Shown: positions 1 to 8,568 of the stretch, one piece after another
Layout of the letters: each line of letters opens with the position of its first letter
How positions within the stretch are numbered: the first letter of the stretch is position 1
Assembly (NCBI GenBank): GCA_004802725.1
Contig: SGPM01000598.1
Location: 1-10,640 of the forward strand
From: Antrodiella citrinella
Taxonomy: Eukaryota; Basidiomycota; Agaricomycetes; Polyporales; Steccherinaceae
Length of the DNA: 10,640 nt
Direction of reading: 5' to 3'
Notes under the pieces: model-generated
What the model was told of the DNA's origin: nothing
Seen by the model: only the letters and a program-made list of their open reading frames with translations
Database searches by the model: none
Position numbers and translations under genes: made by a program

Positions 1-10
1 CCATCAGCTG

Positions 11-103
11 ACCATATCATATGGGGAAATCTCGGATCTCGGCGCGACGTCCGGCCATCATATTATATGGCCTAATTGGGATTAAGCTTGACCATCTTAT
101 ATG
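11..103. repeat. AT-rich CCAT...ATATG motif, three imperfect copies
   Basis: Three short related blocks occur at 11-24 (ACCATATCATATGG), 53-72 and 91-103 (ACCATCTTATATG). They are spaced about 40 bases apart, just beyond the stop codon of the minus-strand gene that ends at 106. The middle block is a near-perfect palindrome whose arms are GGCCAT (53-58) and ATGGCC (67-72). They lie in the 3' flank of that gene, so they could belong to its 3' UTR or transcription-end region, or be an eroded repeat. No coding frame is convincing in 1-105. Confidence 0.35.
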
Positions 104-105
104 TA

Positions 106-1253
106 CTAACCGACTGAATACGCTCCCTCCGTATACCTGAACGCCCCGCCGTTCTCCCGGTCAACTCGGATGAGGACGCACTTCAGCAGGGAGAAGGCGA
201 TCCCGTAGACAATGGATGGACGACGCAGATCAGGGTCATCTGAATTGGTTGGCTTCATGATCTCGGTCACGAGTTCAGTCATGGAATGCCGAAGATTGTC
301 TTCATCATGAAGATGCGTCGAGGGACGAACGCAGATATGCGCCCTTGGCCACCAAAACCGCCCAAGACGCACGTCCATGCTCCAAAGGCGATTGTTGTAG
401 TAGGAGGGACATATGGCAAGCTGAGTCAATACGTACATCAGCCACAGTGCTTGTGGACTGATGTTATCGTAAGTTTGTGCAGGCAGTTTGCGTAGCGTCT
501 GAGAGAAACGCTGTTCGTGCAATAATGCCCCAATCAACAATTCGAGTGTTTTTGTGCAGGTAGCCTCGGAGTGTAGCAAGTTGATGGGACGAAAGATGAG
601 TACGTGGAGTGATGTTGGCGGCTGTCCCTCCGTGAGCCGAGTGAAGGAATCGAGCGAGCTATGAGGAACTTGCGGAGGAGGGCAGACAAGCTTCCTGGTG
701 TAAGAGTACTCCTCGGGCATGCCTGCCGCAGGAGCTCGGATATTGTAGTGATCGAAGGTGACACTGTCCACAAAGATATCTGACGGAGGCATGTGGTCGA
801 GACAGTACATGGGTAAGCCGTCAATGGAGAAGATGAGCAGATCCAGGTCCATCTCGTACACCCATTCGATGAATAGATCATTGTGTGGCGCGACATCTCG
901 AACCTCCCAATCCGACGACTCTATGCCCTTGTCCGCCTTGTCGTACCACTTTTCACATAACTTCCGCGAGTTTTCAAGCCATCTGTGGAATGCTTCCGGA
1001 TCGGTTGGAATCTGTCCAAGCAAATCGAGCCCCAGACCATCTGGATACGAGTCGAAGGGATTGTAGCGACAGCAATTACGCCGCTTGTGTCTGTAGGAAT
1101 AGTAGCCTCGTGTCCCCATGTATGAACTGTAGGAATAGAGATCAACAACAAGACTACAGATCCTGTATGTTGTCTTTACCTGTGAGCTTGTTCTAACAAG
1201 AATGTCTTGAACGTACGCGGTTGAGGCCTGAGGCGTTGCACAATTGCACACAT
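106..1253 (-). CDS. Uncharacterised Agaricomycete protein with N-terminal GTRGY/DSYP module (two exons)
   Basis: Function is unknown. I read two exons on the minus strand: 1253-1180 and 1126-106, with a 53-nt intron (1127-1179, GTAAAG...CCTACAG) that keeps the frame, giving 364 residues. The ATG at 1253-1251 is chosen because its frame splices cleanly into exon 2. Reading straight through without the intron has no ATG before residue Met28 of this model (1119). Residues about 28-57 carry the pattern GTRGY..YRHK....YN..DSYP.GLG, then an acidic, Trp-rich middle (SSDWEVRDV, FIEWVYEMDLDLLIFSIDG) and a C-terminal VYGI.FS..KCVLIRVDRE segment. From memory, this architecture matches a large family of unannotated Agaricomycete proteins, in which the RVD segment is often followed by more residues. 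Here a stop follows about 16 residues later, so the C-terminus may be short or another exon may be missed. There is no signal peptide, membrane span or known catalytic motif. The gene is divergent from the basic protein gene at 1431. Confidence 0.8.
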
Positions 1254-1430
1254 TCGCGTTGCGTGCGGAGTATGCCGGGAGTCACGTTACCGGCACGAAG
1301 CACGTGAGTAGTTTGTTGATTGCTGGGATAAAAGCAAAGGCCGAGTTTAAGAGCGCGTCCGCCCTTCACATCCTCGCCCTTTCCTCGACGTTCACAACGG
1401 TGTCCACCGACCTTAGACAACGAACACAAC
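1254..1430. promoter_or_regulatory. Divergent promoter with CACGTG box
   Basis: This 177-bp gap separates the start codons of two divergent genes and must hold both promoters. Visible elements are a palindromic E-box CACGTG at 1301-1306, a typical binding site for bHLH regulators of the Cbf1/Pho4 type, and an A-rich GGATAAAAGC block around 1326-1335. That block could serve as a weak TATA element for the plus-strand gene about 100 bases downstream. The leader just before 1431 is C/A-rich (CAACGAACACAAC), as is common ahead of fungal start codons. Regulator identity is inference only. Confidence 0.5.
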
Positions 1431-2212
1431 ATGCCCCGCAAAGCCGCCAATCCCTCTGCCGACGCCTCCGCCGAGCCCCGTCGCTCTGCGCGCATCAAGG
1501 ACCTGCCCAAGCAGGATGCCCCTCCCAAGAAGGCTGCTCCTAAGCCCAGGGGAAAGAAGCCCAAAGCGACTGAGGATGCCGCCGCAGATAAAGAGGAGGC
1601 TCAGGATGCAGCCCCCACACCTGCTGAGAAACCCAAGTCGTCTCGGGGAAAGAAGAGGACCGCCGCAGAGAAAGATGCGGTTGAGGCCTCTAATGGGGAC
1701 GTTGCTGATGACGACGACAAACCACCTGCCGCAAAGAAGGTGAGTTGAACCTTAGCATACATATGTATGACTCCGAAGTCTTACATCGTCGTTTTCTAGG
1801 CAAAGCCTGCGTCCAAGGCTGCAAAACCTCCCTCCAAGGCTGTAGCTGATAAAGCAGCCGCTAAGCCTGTCTCTAAGGCTTCTCGTGCAGGATCCGCTAA
1901 ACCAGCTTCCCGTGCTGTATCTGCCAAACCAGCTTCGCGTGCGTCCGTCAAACCGACCTCTTCTGCTGGTGCGAAGAAGCCAGCTTCGCGCGCCGGCTCC
2001 AAGAAACCAGCCTCCAAGGTGCGTGACGTGCCGTATGCAGATCTTGACTGCAAACTGTGGCGTATCGTTGTCGTACATGGATGATTTGAACTGACGCATC
2101 GTCCCGATAAAAGGTTGGAGCAGCCGAGAAGGAAAACGACGCTGCCCCCGCCCAGGAGACTATCGCTGAGGATCCCGAAGCAGAGGCCGCCGCTGAAGCT
2201 GCCGTCGAGTGA
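1431..2212 (+). CDS. Lys/Ala/Pro-rich basic nuclear protein with HMGN-like RRSAR motif (three exons)
   Basis: Exons are 1431-1739, 1800-2018 and 2114-2212. The introns, 1740-1799 (60 nt) and 2019-2113 (95 nt), have GTGAGT and GTGCGT donors, and all junctions are phase 0. The product is 208 residues. Residues 15-26 read EPRRSARIKDLP; RRSAR is the core of the nucleosome-binding motif of vertebrate HMGN proteins, and similar RRS(A/S/G)RI(K) motifs occur in basidiomycete proteins as I recall. KPRGKK (38-43) and SSRGKKR resemble AT-hooks loosely. Residues 104-176 are built from repeated KPASRA/KPASKA units like a linker-histone tail, and residues 177-208 form an acidic Glu/Ala tail. A DDDDK acidic patch lies near residue 95. 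There is no globular H1 or HMG-box domain. I infer a chromatin-associated, probably intrinsically disordered protein; the exact role is unknown. The protein is too short and repetitive to assign by family. It faces the convergent HyuB gene. Confidence 0.82.
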
Positions 2213-2913
2213 ACAACATCGTGAACCCCGTGAGCATCGCATCTTCAACGCATTCTCCAGAGGCTTGGGTTTCCTCATACTATTTTTCTTCGGTGCCACG
2301 TTCTAGAGGCCGCCGACCTCCAGGCTGCCTTGATGTTATCATCAACGATATCTGTGGTCTCAGCGTTCAATTTTTTCTTGCTTGCTAAGTTCTGTCCGCT
2401 TCCTTCAGCAACTTCAGCATCTCTCCTTTCCTCTGGAAGTCGAACCCTGTTTATCGCTCATATCCTCTGTATTACTCTTGTACGCCTACACCACTTCGTC
2501 TATCCTGTCTCTCCTCTCGTTTCATCTGTCGTTGCCGTCCATCGTCGTTGCTTTGCACCCGTTGTCCTATGCCCTCTTCTCTCCTACTCTCTATCGCGGT
2601 CCTTGCGATATCCCCGTCCAAGGATCGTGCTATCTATGCTTCCCTCTTCCTTCGTTTCTGCTGATACATAGGGCTCTACGATCTATTTCCCCAATGTCGA
2701 CACCCCCTCCTCTTTCCACGCTCCTACCACCCCATAGTATTCGTATGTGTTCCTCTCGCGTTATATCGGTAGTCCTTCTGAAATACATGTATGCTCTCAA
2801 TTATTCATCTCATCTGATGCTCGTGAACGGTGTTTTCAGCTGGTATGGTATGTACATGCACAACTATCGTGGCATTGGTTTATGAATTCCTTGTTCTATC
2901 GTCATCTGCCCAT
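2213..2913. other. Convergent intergenic spacer, pyrimidine-rich on the plus strand
   Basis: This stretch lies between two convergent stop codons, so it should hold the 3' UTRs of both genes. From about 2400 to 2760 the plus strand is roughly 70-75% C+T, including runs such as CTCTCCTTTCCTCT. The bias leaves two long overlapping open frames (2330-2671 and 2382-2885), but the longer lacks an ATG at its start. Neither has splice structure or recognisable motifs, so I do not call a gene. GGTATGTACATG near 2846-2857 contains a TATGTA-like element of the kind seen near fungal polyadenylation sites. Confidence 0.5.
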
Positions 2914-5210
2914 TCAGAACCCTGCCTGTGCCGCCTCCCGTTCAGCGAAACTGCCTCTAGCAGCCCAAGCCTTGACATGCGAATGATCGGCTTCATCTTC
3001 CTTCTGCTCGTCCTCCGCCACACCCCACGCACCCGCGCCAGGAGTCTCGATGAGCAGCCGATCGCCCTTGCCCATGAACACGGTTGCTTTGCCACCGATG
3101 TTGATCTTCCTGGGCTGCAACGGCTGTGGCTTGTTGGCGCTGTCTTCCGGAAGGTCGCCGTCTGCTTCCCGAGCTTGTTTGACCCAGGTATTGCGCCCCA
3201 ATGCGCCTGGTCCGCCGCCTTCCAGGCCGTATGGCTGTCTTGTCCTCCTCTGGAATAGTGCAACGCTCGTGATCAGCTATTTCTTGTCAAATGTCACCGT
3301 TGTGATGAACTCACCTCCGACAGGATAGACACTTGTAGAGCCTCTGTAAACTCGAATTCTCGTACAGCGCCCTCCCCACCACGCCATCTCCCTGTGCCCG
3401 CGGAGCCCTCCCTCAATCCGAATCGGTGGAGTAAGACAGGGTAGCGGCGTTCCAGGAGCTCAACATCTCCTATGCGCGTATTGGTGATATGGGTATGCAC
3501 ACCCGAGGTACCATGCCAACCCGGTCCTGCGCCCGAACCACCGGCGATTGTCTACAGAAGGCACAAATGGGTATTGTGGACAGAGGGAGAACAACGCCAG
3601 AGACGAACCTCGTAGTAACCCCAGCCAGATACGTTATTTCCGTCCTTATCCTTCCCACCAGCGCCGAATGTCAGGTTGCTGCAATTGATCAAGTCAGATC
3701 GCTGATATATGTTTGAGCTAATACAAACCGCTTACTTTGTGCACCCTTGACTAGCAGCGCATGCGTGGAATGCTTTGAGGACTACGTCGACAATCCTCTG
3801 ACTCGTCAAGACGTTCCCCCCGCATACGGCCGCTGTCTTCGACGGTGACAATAGTGACTCTTGAGGGATGTGGACTGGTGAAATGTAAACAGGTGAATGC
3901 ATGAACACGCAAGGGTCGCACTTACTGGTGAGAGGTACGAGACACCCGGCGTTCAAGGGAATATCCAAGTCTAGCATAGCCCGCATGCAGTAGATCACAG
4001 CGGAGTGGACGACTGAAATCGGCGCGTTCAGATTTCCTCGCACTTCACAGCCTGTGCCCTTGAAGTCAAACTCCGCAGATCCCTCCGCCTCGTTGATCTC
4101 TACCCGAAGTTGGATCTACACAAGACGTAAAAATCAATACGCGCCGGGATGGTGATAAGTAGAAGTTGGCACACCGGAGATCCATCATCGAGATAGTCGA
4201 TAGCTTCCAAGACGTTCGAGCCCGCGCGTTTAGCGACGTCTTTGAGCAAGTTCCGGACGGAAGATTCTGCGTTCGCACGAATGTGGAACATGTACTCTTG
4301 AACAGTCTCCAATCCATAATCGTCCACGACTAGATTTGACCATCAGTTATTGTGTTGTTTGTGACGAATATCGGGCACACATACTTGCTTGGATAAGCTG
4401 AACTCCCTTGTAATTGGCCGCGATTTGCTAGGCGGGCCAGAATATATGAGCACGAGGTGCAGGATGCACGACCACATGAAGGGACTCACCGCCTTCAAAT
4501 CACTTTCCACATCCCGAATATTCCTGCACCCCGAACTACCTGGGTACTCCGCTGGCTTTTTGACCATATAATCATATAGTCCTTCCTTATCGAAGATACC
4601 TTCCCTGACAATCTTGAAACTGACGATATGTGCTCCCTCCTCGAAGATATTGGTGGAAGTTGGTGGCATAGAACCCGGAAGGATGCCACCGATGTCTGCA
4701 TGATGACCACGAGAGGCGGTGAAGAAGATAATCTCGTTAGATCCTGCGTCGAATACAGGAGAGATGATGGTTATGTCCGGAAGGTGGCTATTGGGAGCGA
4801 TCAATCTTTGAGAAGAGAGAAACTAGAGCAAAGGAACGTACGAGCCTCCAGCGTGCGGAGAGTTAGTCATGAATACATCCCCCGGCTTGATGTTGCCTTT
4901 ATGGAGCTGCATCTGATACTTGACGGCACTACACACGACTAACGGTCAGACACTGCAGACTTGATGAATTATCCGAGACTCACAAACTCATAGAACCCAA
5001 GTGAATTGGGATAAATGGTGCGTTTGCTACCAAATCACCATCTGGAGCAAAGAGCGCACATGAAAAGTCGAGTCGTTCCTTGATATTCGTACTAATGGCT
5101 GTCTGTTGGAGAGACCGACCCATTGCCTCCGCCACGCTCATGAAGCGGTTCGCAAAAAGCGTTAGGAGGATGGGGTCTGGGCCCTTAGAGTTCGAAGAAG
5201 ATTTCGCCAT
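2914..5210 (-). CDS. Stand-alone hydantoinase B / 5-oxoprolinase C-half (HyuB-type), ten exons
   Basis: Minus-strand exons are 5210-4984, 4928-4842, 4787-4490, 4427-4385, 4329-4175, 4115-3926, 3874-3736, 3678-3609, 3551-3315 and 3249-2914. The nine introns are 51-65 nt, and every junction keeps the frame, giving 593 residues. The product matches the B half of eukaryotic ATP-dependent 5-oxoprolinase, which opens 5-oxoproline to glutamate in the glutathione cycle. Motifs in order: [18 protein letters not shown] near the N-terminus, [13 protein letters not shown] (about 97-109), RGHHADIGG (131-139), QIAANYKG (from 205), [46 protein letters not shown] (415-429) and [18 protein letters not shown] (483-500). 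Length equals a complete HyuB domain. The nucleotide-binding HyuA half normally fused upstream in fungal 5-oxoprolinases is absent: an in-frame stop lies near 5280 and another gene starts at 5633. The start at 5210 is the first ATG after that stop. It could be a split enzyme needing a HyuA partner elsewhere, or another member of the hydantoinase/oxoprolinase/acetone carboxylase family. The protein is probably cytosolic, since no signal peptide is seen. Confidence 0.93.
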
Positions 5211-5459
5211 AATGATTGGAATCGGTGTACAGGATGTGAGCTTGTGTTCTGCGCTGGAGGAGATCGGTAGAAAGCTTGATCAGCCCGGCGGGTTGATTGA
5301 CTGTCTTGTAAACACTGGTCTGTCAGCTATGAGCTTGAGCATGGGTGATTAAAACCCACAATTCCGATTACTTGCAATTTTTTTCTGCTGGATGGTGATG
5401 GTCAACGTTGGTTAACATTGAAAGATTGACTTTTAGCGACCCTTGAGTGACCCAGAGCC

Positions 5460-5466
5460 TGAGTCA
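5460..5466. promoter_or_regulatory. Gcn4/CpcA-type TGAGTCA site
   Basis: TGAGTCA matches the palindromic binding consensus of fungal bZIP general amino-acid control regulators (Gcn4/CpcA; also AP-1-like factors). It lies 250 bp upstream of the HyuB-type start codon and 167 bp upstream of the UBR7-type start. A one-base variant, TGAGTGA, is 10 bases further left (5444-5450), in a loosely duplicated context (CTTGAGTGACCC / CCTGAGTCACCT). A 7-mer occurs by chance fairly often, so binding is inference. Confidence 0.4.
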
Positions 5467-5520
5467 CCTTCGATAATAGGGGCCCGGCAGATTCAACGTA
5501 ATACCGGCAGTCAGTGTAGT

Positions 5521-5540
5521 AGTACTCACTAGTACTCACT
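5521..5540. repeat. Perfect 10-bp tandem duplication (AGTACTCACT x2)
   Basis: AGTACTCACT is present twice with no gap. It lies in the divergent promoter, about 95 bp upstream of the UBR7-type start codon. It may be a simple slippage duplication or a duplicated factor site. Confidence 0.6.
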
Positions 5541-5632
5541 CTTTTCTCCTCAACATTCACGTCTCTCTCTCAAACATACATTTGGATAACGTCGCCAAAC
5601 TAAGAGCATATTTTGGCCATTGACACGACGAT

Positions 5633-7130
5633 ATGTCCTCAATATTCGAACTCCTCGCTTCCCAGTCGTCCCTCGTTGAACAAGCCGCCGAAGCACTCCC
5701 ATTTCAGTTCAACCAATGTACGCATTCTCTGGGACACATACGTCAAGCTGTGTATCTATGCACTACATGTTCAGTGCCGCGCGGTATATGCTCTGCGTGC
5801 TCAGTAGCATGCCATACAGAACACGAGCAACTGGAGCTCTTCCCTAAGCGTCATTTTCGATGCGATTGCCCCACGAGCAGCTTGCCGCACGCCTGCACGC
5901 TGCACACCAATATGGAGGAGGAGAACCCGGACAATTTGTACAGCCAGAACTTTAAAGGGCTGTTCTGCAGGTGTTTGAGGCCATACGACGCGTCAACAGA
6001 AAGGGAAACTATGATCCAATGTCTTGCATGTGAGGTACGTCTCGTCATAGCTTTTAGAAGCACTCTTTGATCTGTCTTATAGGATTGGTACCATGAATCA
6101 TGTCTAAACCTTCGCGAGCGTCCTTGCTCTCGCGAACCTACTCCCGTATCAGCTCCTGCAGCCGAAAGTGCTCCAGTGGAAGATGACGCCGCTTCAGAGG
6201 CTTCTTCGTCCGGGCTTCCACCTCCTCTTATCCCAGGAAGTTCATACGAGTCTATGGTATGCTCCAGTTGTGTGCAAAAAATACCTATCTTGCAGCGTTA
6301 TGCAGGCACTCCTGGGATACTTATGGTGGTACGGGACACTCCTGGGGATCCCTGGAAAGTTATCGGAGAGAATATTGCAGCGACGGATGCCACAGATGTA
6401 GAGGTCATGGAGAACGGGTCAGCTGCCGTCGTGGGCCAAAAAAGACCACGGTCGGATTCAGGCGAAGGAGACGTCCAGACGAAGCGTCTACGTGAAGATG
6501 TGGAGCAGCTTGAAACTGCAACATCGTTCGCACCTTGTCTCGCCCCTGCGTCAAATAACGTTTCCCAGCGCATCTTGTCAAAATTGAGCGACTCTCAGCT
6601 ATCAATCTTGGGGACGGGAGATATTTTCTTGACGGACGGCTTTCGTGGTCGCTGGTGTCATTGTACACAGGTATTATTTTCTTCAGCATTATTTGTCCAT
6701 TAGATGCTCATAGTTTTTTTTGGCAGTGTCTTCCGTCGCTAGAGGCGCATCCCTATCTCATCGAAGAAGAAGAAACCTACGAACCACCTGAAGATCCTGA
6801 TTCAGGTTAGTGTCCGCATTCTTTCCGAAGCAGGCTGTCTTTACGTTGTTGTGCAGGTCTTTCCCTGGAGGAACTTGGTCTTCGCGCCTTACAGCGGTAC
6901 CCACGCGACCGGGCAATCGACGGGATTAGGGCGTTCAATGAAATGCGGTGCGTACCACGACGCCGTGCTGCTTGCTGCGAGGTGTGTGATTGACCTGGCT
7001 CTGGCTCTTCTATAGGGACGAGCTCATGAATCATTTGAGACCGTTTGCACAAGAAGGGAAGGAAGTCACCGAAGCAGACATCCGTGGATTCTTCGAGGCA
7101 AGAATGACGGCTGCTCATGCGGGCTCTTAA
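5633..7130 (+). CDS. UBR7/Mlo2-type protein: UBR-box plus PHD-like zinc finger, putative E3 ubiquitin ligase (five exons)
   Basis: Exons are 5633-6034, 6083-6670, 6727-6805, 6857-6947 and 7016-7130. The introns are 48, 56, 51 and 68 nt and keep the frame, giving 424 residues, close to human UBR7 (about 425). Residues about 27-95 form a UBR box: C29-T-H31, C43..C46, C53..C56..C60-H61, H64, then FRCDCP (75-80) and a late C/H pair. Residues about 101-200 form the PHD-like finger: C112-R-C114, C130..C133, DWYHESC (135-141), and C194..C197 after an acidic Ser/Ala/Pro insert. KRPR...KRLR (254-271) is a likely bipartite nuclear signal. A second conserved C-terminal block follows: RWCHC..CLPSLEAHPYL, then EEEETYEPPEDPDSG and LSLEELGLRALQRYPRDRA. 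Family knowledge: UBR7 is a chromatin-linked N-recognin-type protein reported to ubiquitinate histone H2B in human cells, and S. pombe Mlo2 is the yeast relative. Ligase activity here is inferred, not shown. Confidence 0.94.
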
Positions 7131-7381
7131 GGCCGACTTCTATCGATGCTGCCTCATGCCAACCCTACGAACTCGACGAGGTTGCTTCACGGTCTGGGTT
7201 GTTCCTCGATCTCTTGTTCTTTCTTTCAGTTACCGAAAATGTATGCTCATATTTGTCAGGGTCACAATATGTCCTGCATTCTGAGTGGTTTATAGTTTGA
7301 TTGGGAGAGCGAAAGATTTTATTGAAGGACTCGTCTCTGCTCGAAAATTGCTATGTTATGCAGAATGCGGTGGTTTGTAAC
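7131..7381. other. 3' flank of the UBR7-type gene, no gene seen
   Basis: This stretch starts at the UBR7-type stop codon and should hold its 3' UTR. It is T-rich near 7205-7250 (TTCTTTCTTTCAG) and contains several AT-rich blocks that could direct polyadenylation. The only open frames are short, lack ATG starts and run antisense to the more protein-like minus-strand frame that ends at 7382. Confidence 0.5.
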
Positions 7382-7836
7382 TCATCGACGATGGTGCTCG
7401 GTCGAAACCCGGGCGCAACACATATCAATCCAGTCACTTGCATCGGCCATTATCCAGTCATCACTCAGACTGCGCGAAGACCATCCGCCTTGCACATACG
7501 CCTGTCCGGTGCAGAAGAGCACAGCGTGGTTTTTGAAGTACATGCCTCCAGAGGACTTCTGTATGTTTGCATTTATATACAACTCTCGACGCACCTTACC
7601 ATCCTATCTTTCACTCCAGTTCTTGACCAATCATAGTGTCCATTCTCGTCGGCTGTTAGCGAAAAATAGCGGTTCCGGCGATACAAGAGACCTTGCGTTC
7701 ATCTGCGTTCATACACCGAGCTGAAAGATCGACCTTGGCCTAGACTTGTTCTGAAGTCGGCAGAACTACATTCACTACTGCTCCCATCTACGGCCATGAT
7801 GTGTGTGTTTTGATAAACCCGACATCCGTCACACAT
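7382..7836 (-). pseudogene. Possible small or decayed minus-strand gene of unknown function
   Basis: A minus-strand frame opens with ATG at 7836-7834 (MCDGCRVYQNTHIM) directly after an in-frame TAG and meets a TGA near 7701. It continues in the same frame past that stop, through NRYFSLTADENGHYDW, to GVKDRM. A 41-nt candidate intron follows (GTAAGG...CATACAG, about 7562-7602), then an in-frame exon containing MYFKNHAVLFCTGQAYVQGG and DDWIMADASDWIDM, ending at 7382. The last exon looks coding: rich in Trp, Tyr and Cys, with C or G at most third positions. The internal TGA sits by a 10-bp near-perfect tandem duplication (ATGAACGCAG/ATGAACGCAA). Either the gene is broken there, or a second short intron (about 42 nt, poor acceptor) removes the stop, giving about 123 residues. 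I do not recognise the family. It lies antisense to weaker plus-strand frames that I discount. Confidence 0.3.
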
Positions 7837-8568
7837 GCCCTAGGTGCGCAGCAGTTATCAATGCGAACCGCTGAACACTTAAACTCTCCTAGCTCATTTT
7901 GCCCCCCCCGGGTGAACGTGTGTGGCGAGCGGTTGGTACATAACTTGGTCATGATATCTTCCTCACTCTAACCGATGTCAAAGCCAGTGACTTGTCTGTT
8001 TGACTCATTTTGAGTACCTCATAGGTGCCGACATACGTTTGTGCACTCGTATTCGATCATTTGCGGGGAAGATCGCCGTCGTGTGGGTGGTACGGCAGGC
8101 TGTAAGTACACTCCTGTGGACCACTGCGCAGCAATCAGATAGTCCCTCGGTGAGTACTCAACATGTCTGTGCGTTCTGCGCGTATAGTGATTCGCTGACT
8201 TCAAATTGAATGGGTGCCAAGACCTCAGATTTAGATCGGTCGACTTGTTTCAAGTTGACCGGCGGATCCCTAGCCAAAGCTTCCAAACTGCCTCATCTCG
8301 CAGCCGTTGCCATTTGGTCGCCATTGTCTTTGCGCTCAACCTGTGTGCGTGTATCCTGTTGCTTGCAATGCCTTGCATGCAGGCGAAAAAGGCATACCGC
8401 GATGACATGCATGCCGCTGACAGCGCAATCTCAAGGACATTTCAAGCCGTGTCCCGCCGGTTGTAACTCTAACCCCACGTCCGGATTGAGGATTACTCAA
8501 GGCTCAGGACATCGCCGCTCCAACGTGAAGTGAATTTCTCTCTCTTCCGGGCGACTCCCCTCGACTCA
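7837..8568. other. Intergenic region upstream of the secreted-protein gene
   Basis: No confident gene is visible. It contains a C8 run (7902-7909) ending in CCCGGG, a TGACTCA bZIP-type site at 8001-8007, GCATGC palindromes near 8377 and 8408 (within TTGCATGCAG and CATGCATGCC), and a CCCCT stress-element-like motif at 8557-8561. Plus-strand open frames here (such as an ATG frame at 8210-8533 of about 107 codons) have a compositionally odd Ser/Cys/Arg-rich product and run into the promoter of the next gene. I treat them as chance. The region probably serves as the upstream regulatory region for the gene starting at 8673. Confidence 0.5.

Larger units (their letters stand above)
5211..5632. promoter_or_regulatory. 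Divergent promoter between HyuB-type gene and UBR7-type gene
   Basis: This 422-bp gap separates two start codons pointing away from each other. It holds a Gcn4-type site (5460-5466), a related TGAGTGA (5444-5450), a 10-bp tandem repeat (5521-5540), and a CT-rich tract (CTTTTCTCCTCAACATTCACGTCTCTCTCTC, about 5541-5571) just upstream of the plus-strand gene, typical of a fungal transcription start region. No further HyuA-like coding sequence is visible on the minus strand here. Confidence 0.6.

Noticed and set aside
1752..2299. Minus-strand open frames antisense to the basic protein gene
   Set aside because: They are shadows of the repeated Lys/Ala/Ser codons. The plus-strand gene has consistent phase-0 introns.
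2382..2885. Long plus-strand open frame (167 codons) in the convergent spacer
   Set aside because: The frame begins at a TTG, is composed of Ser/Leu/Pro from a C+T-biased tract, overlaps another equally open frame, and shows no motifs or splice sites.
2830..3328. Plus-strand open frames over the left end of the HyuB-type gene
   Set aside because: They lie antisense to a strongly supported coding exon ([24 protein letters not shown]) and have no recognisable content.
7353..7724. Plus-strand ATG frame of 123 codons
   Set aside because: It overlaps the more protein-like minus-strand frame, lacks motifs, and its composition (Ser/Arg/His/Cys mix) looks random.
8210..8533. Plus-strand ATG frame of 107 codons
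   Set aside because: It ends only 36 bases before the TATA box of the next gene, has an unusual Cys/Arg/Ser composition and no recognisable domain. It could be real but I cannot support it.
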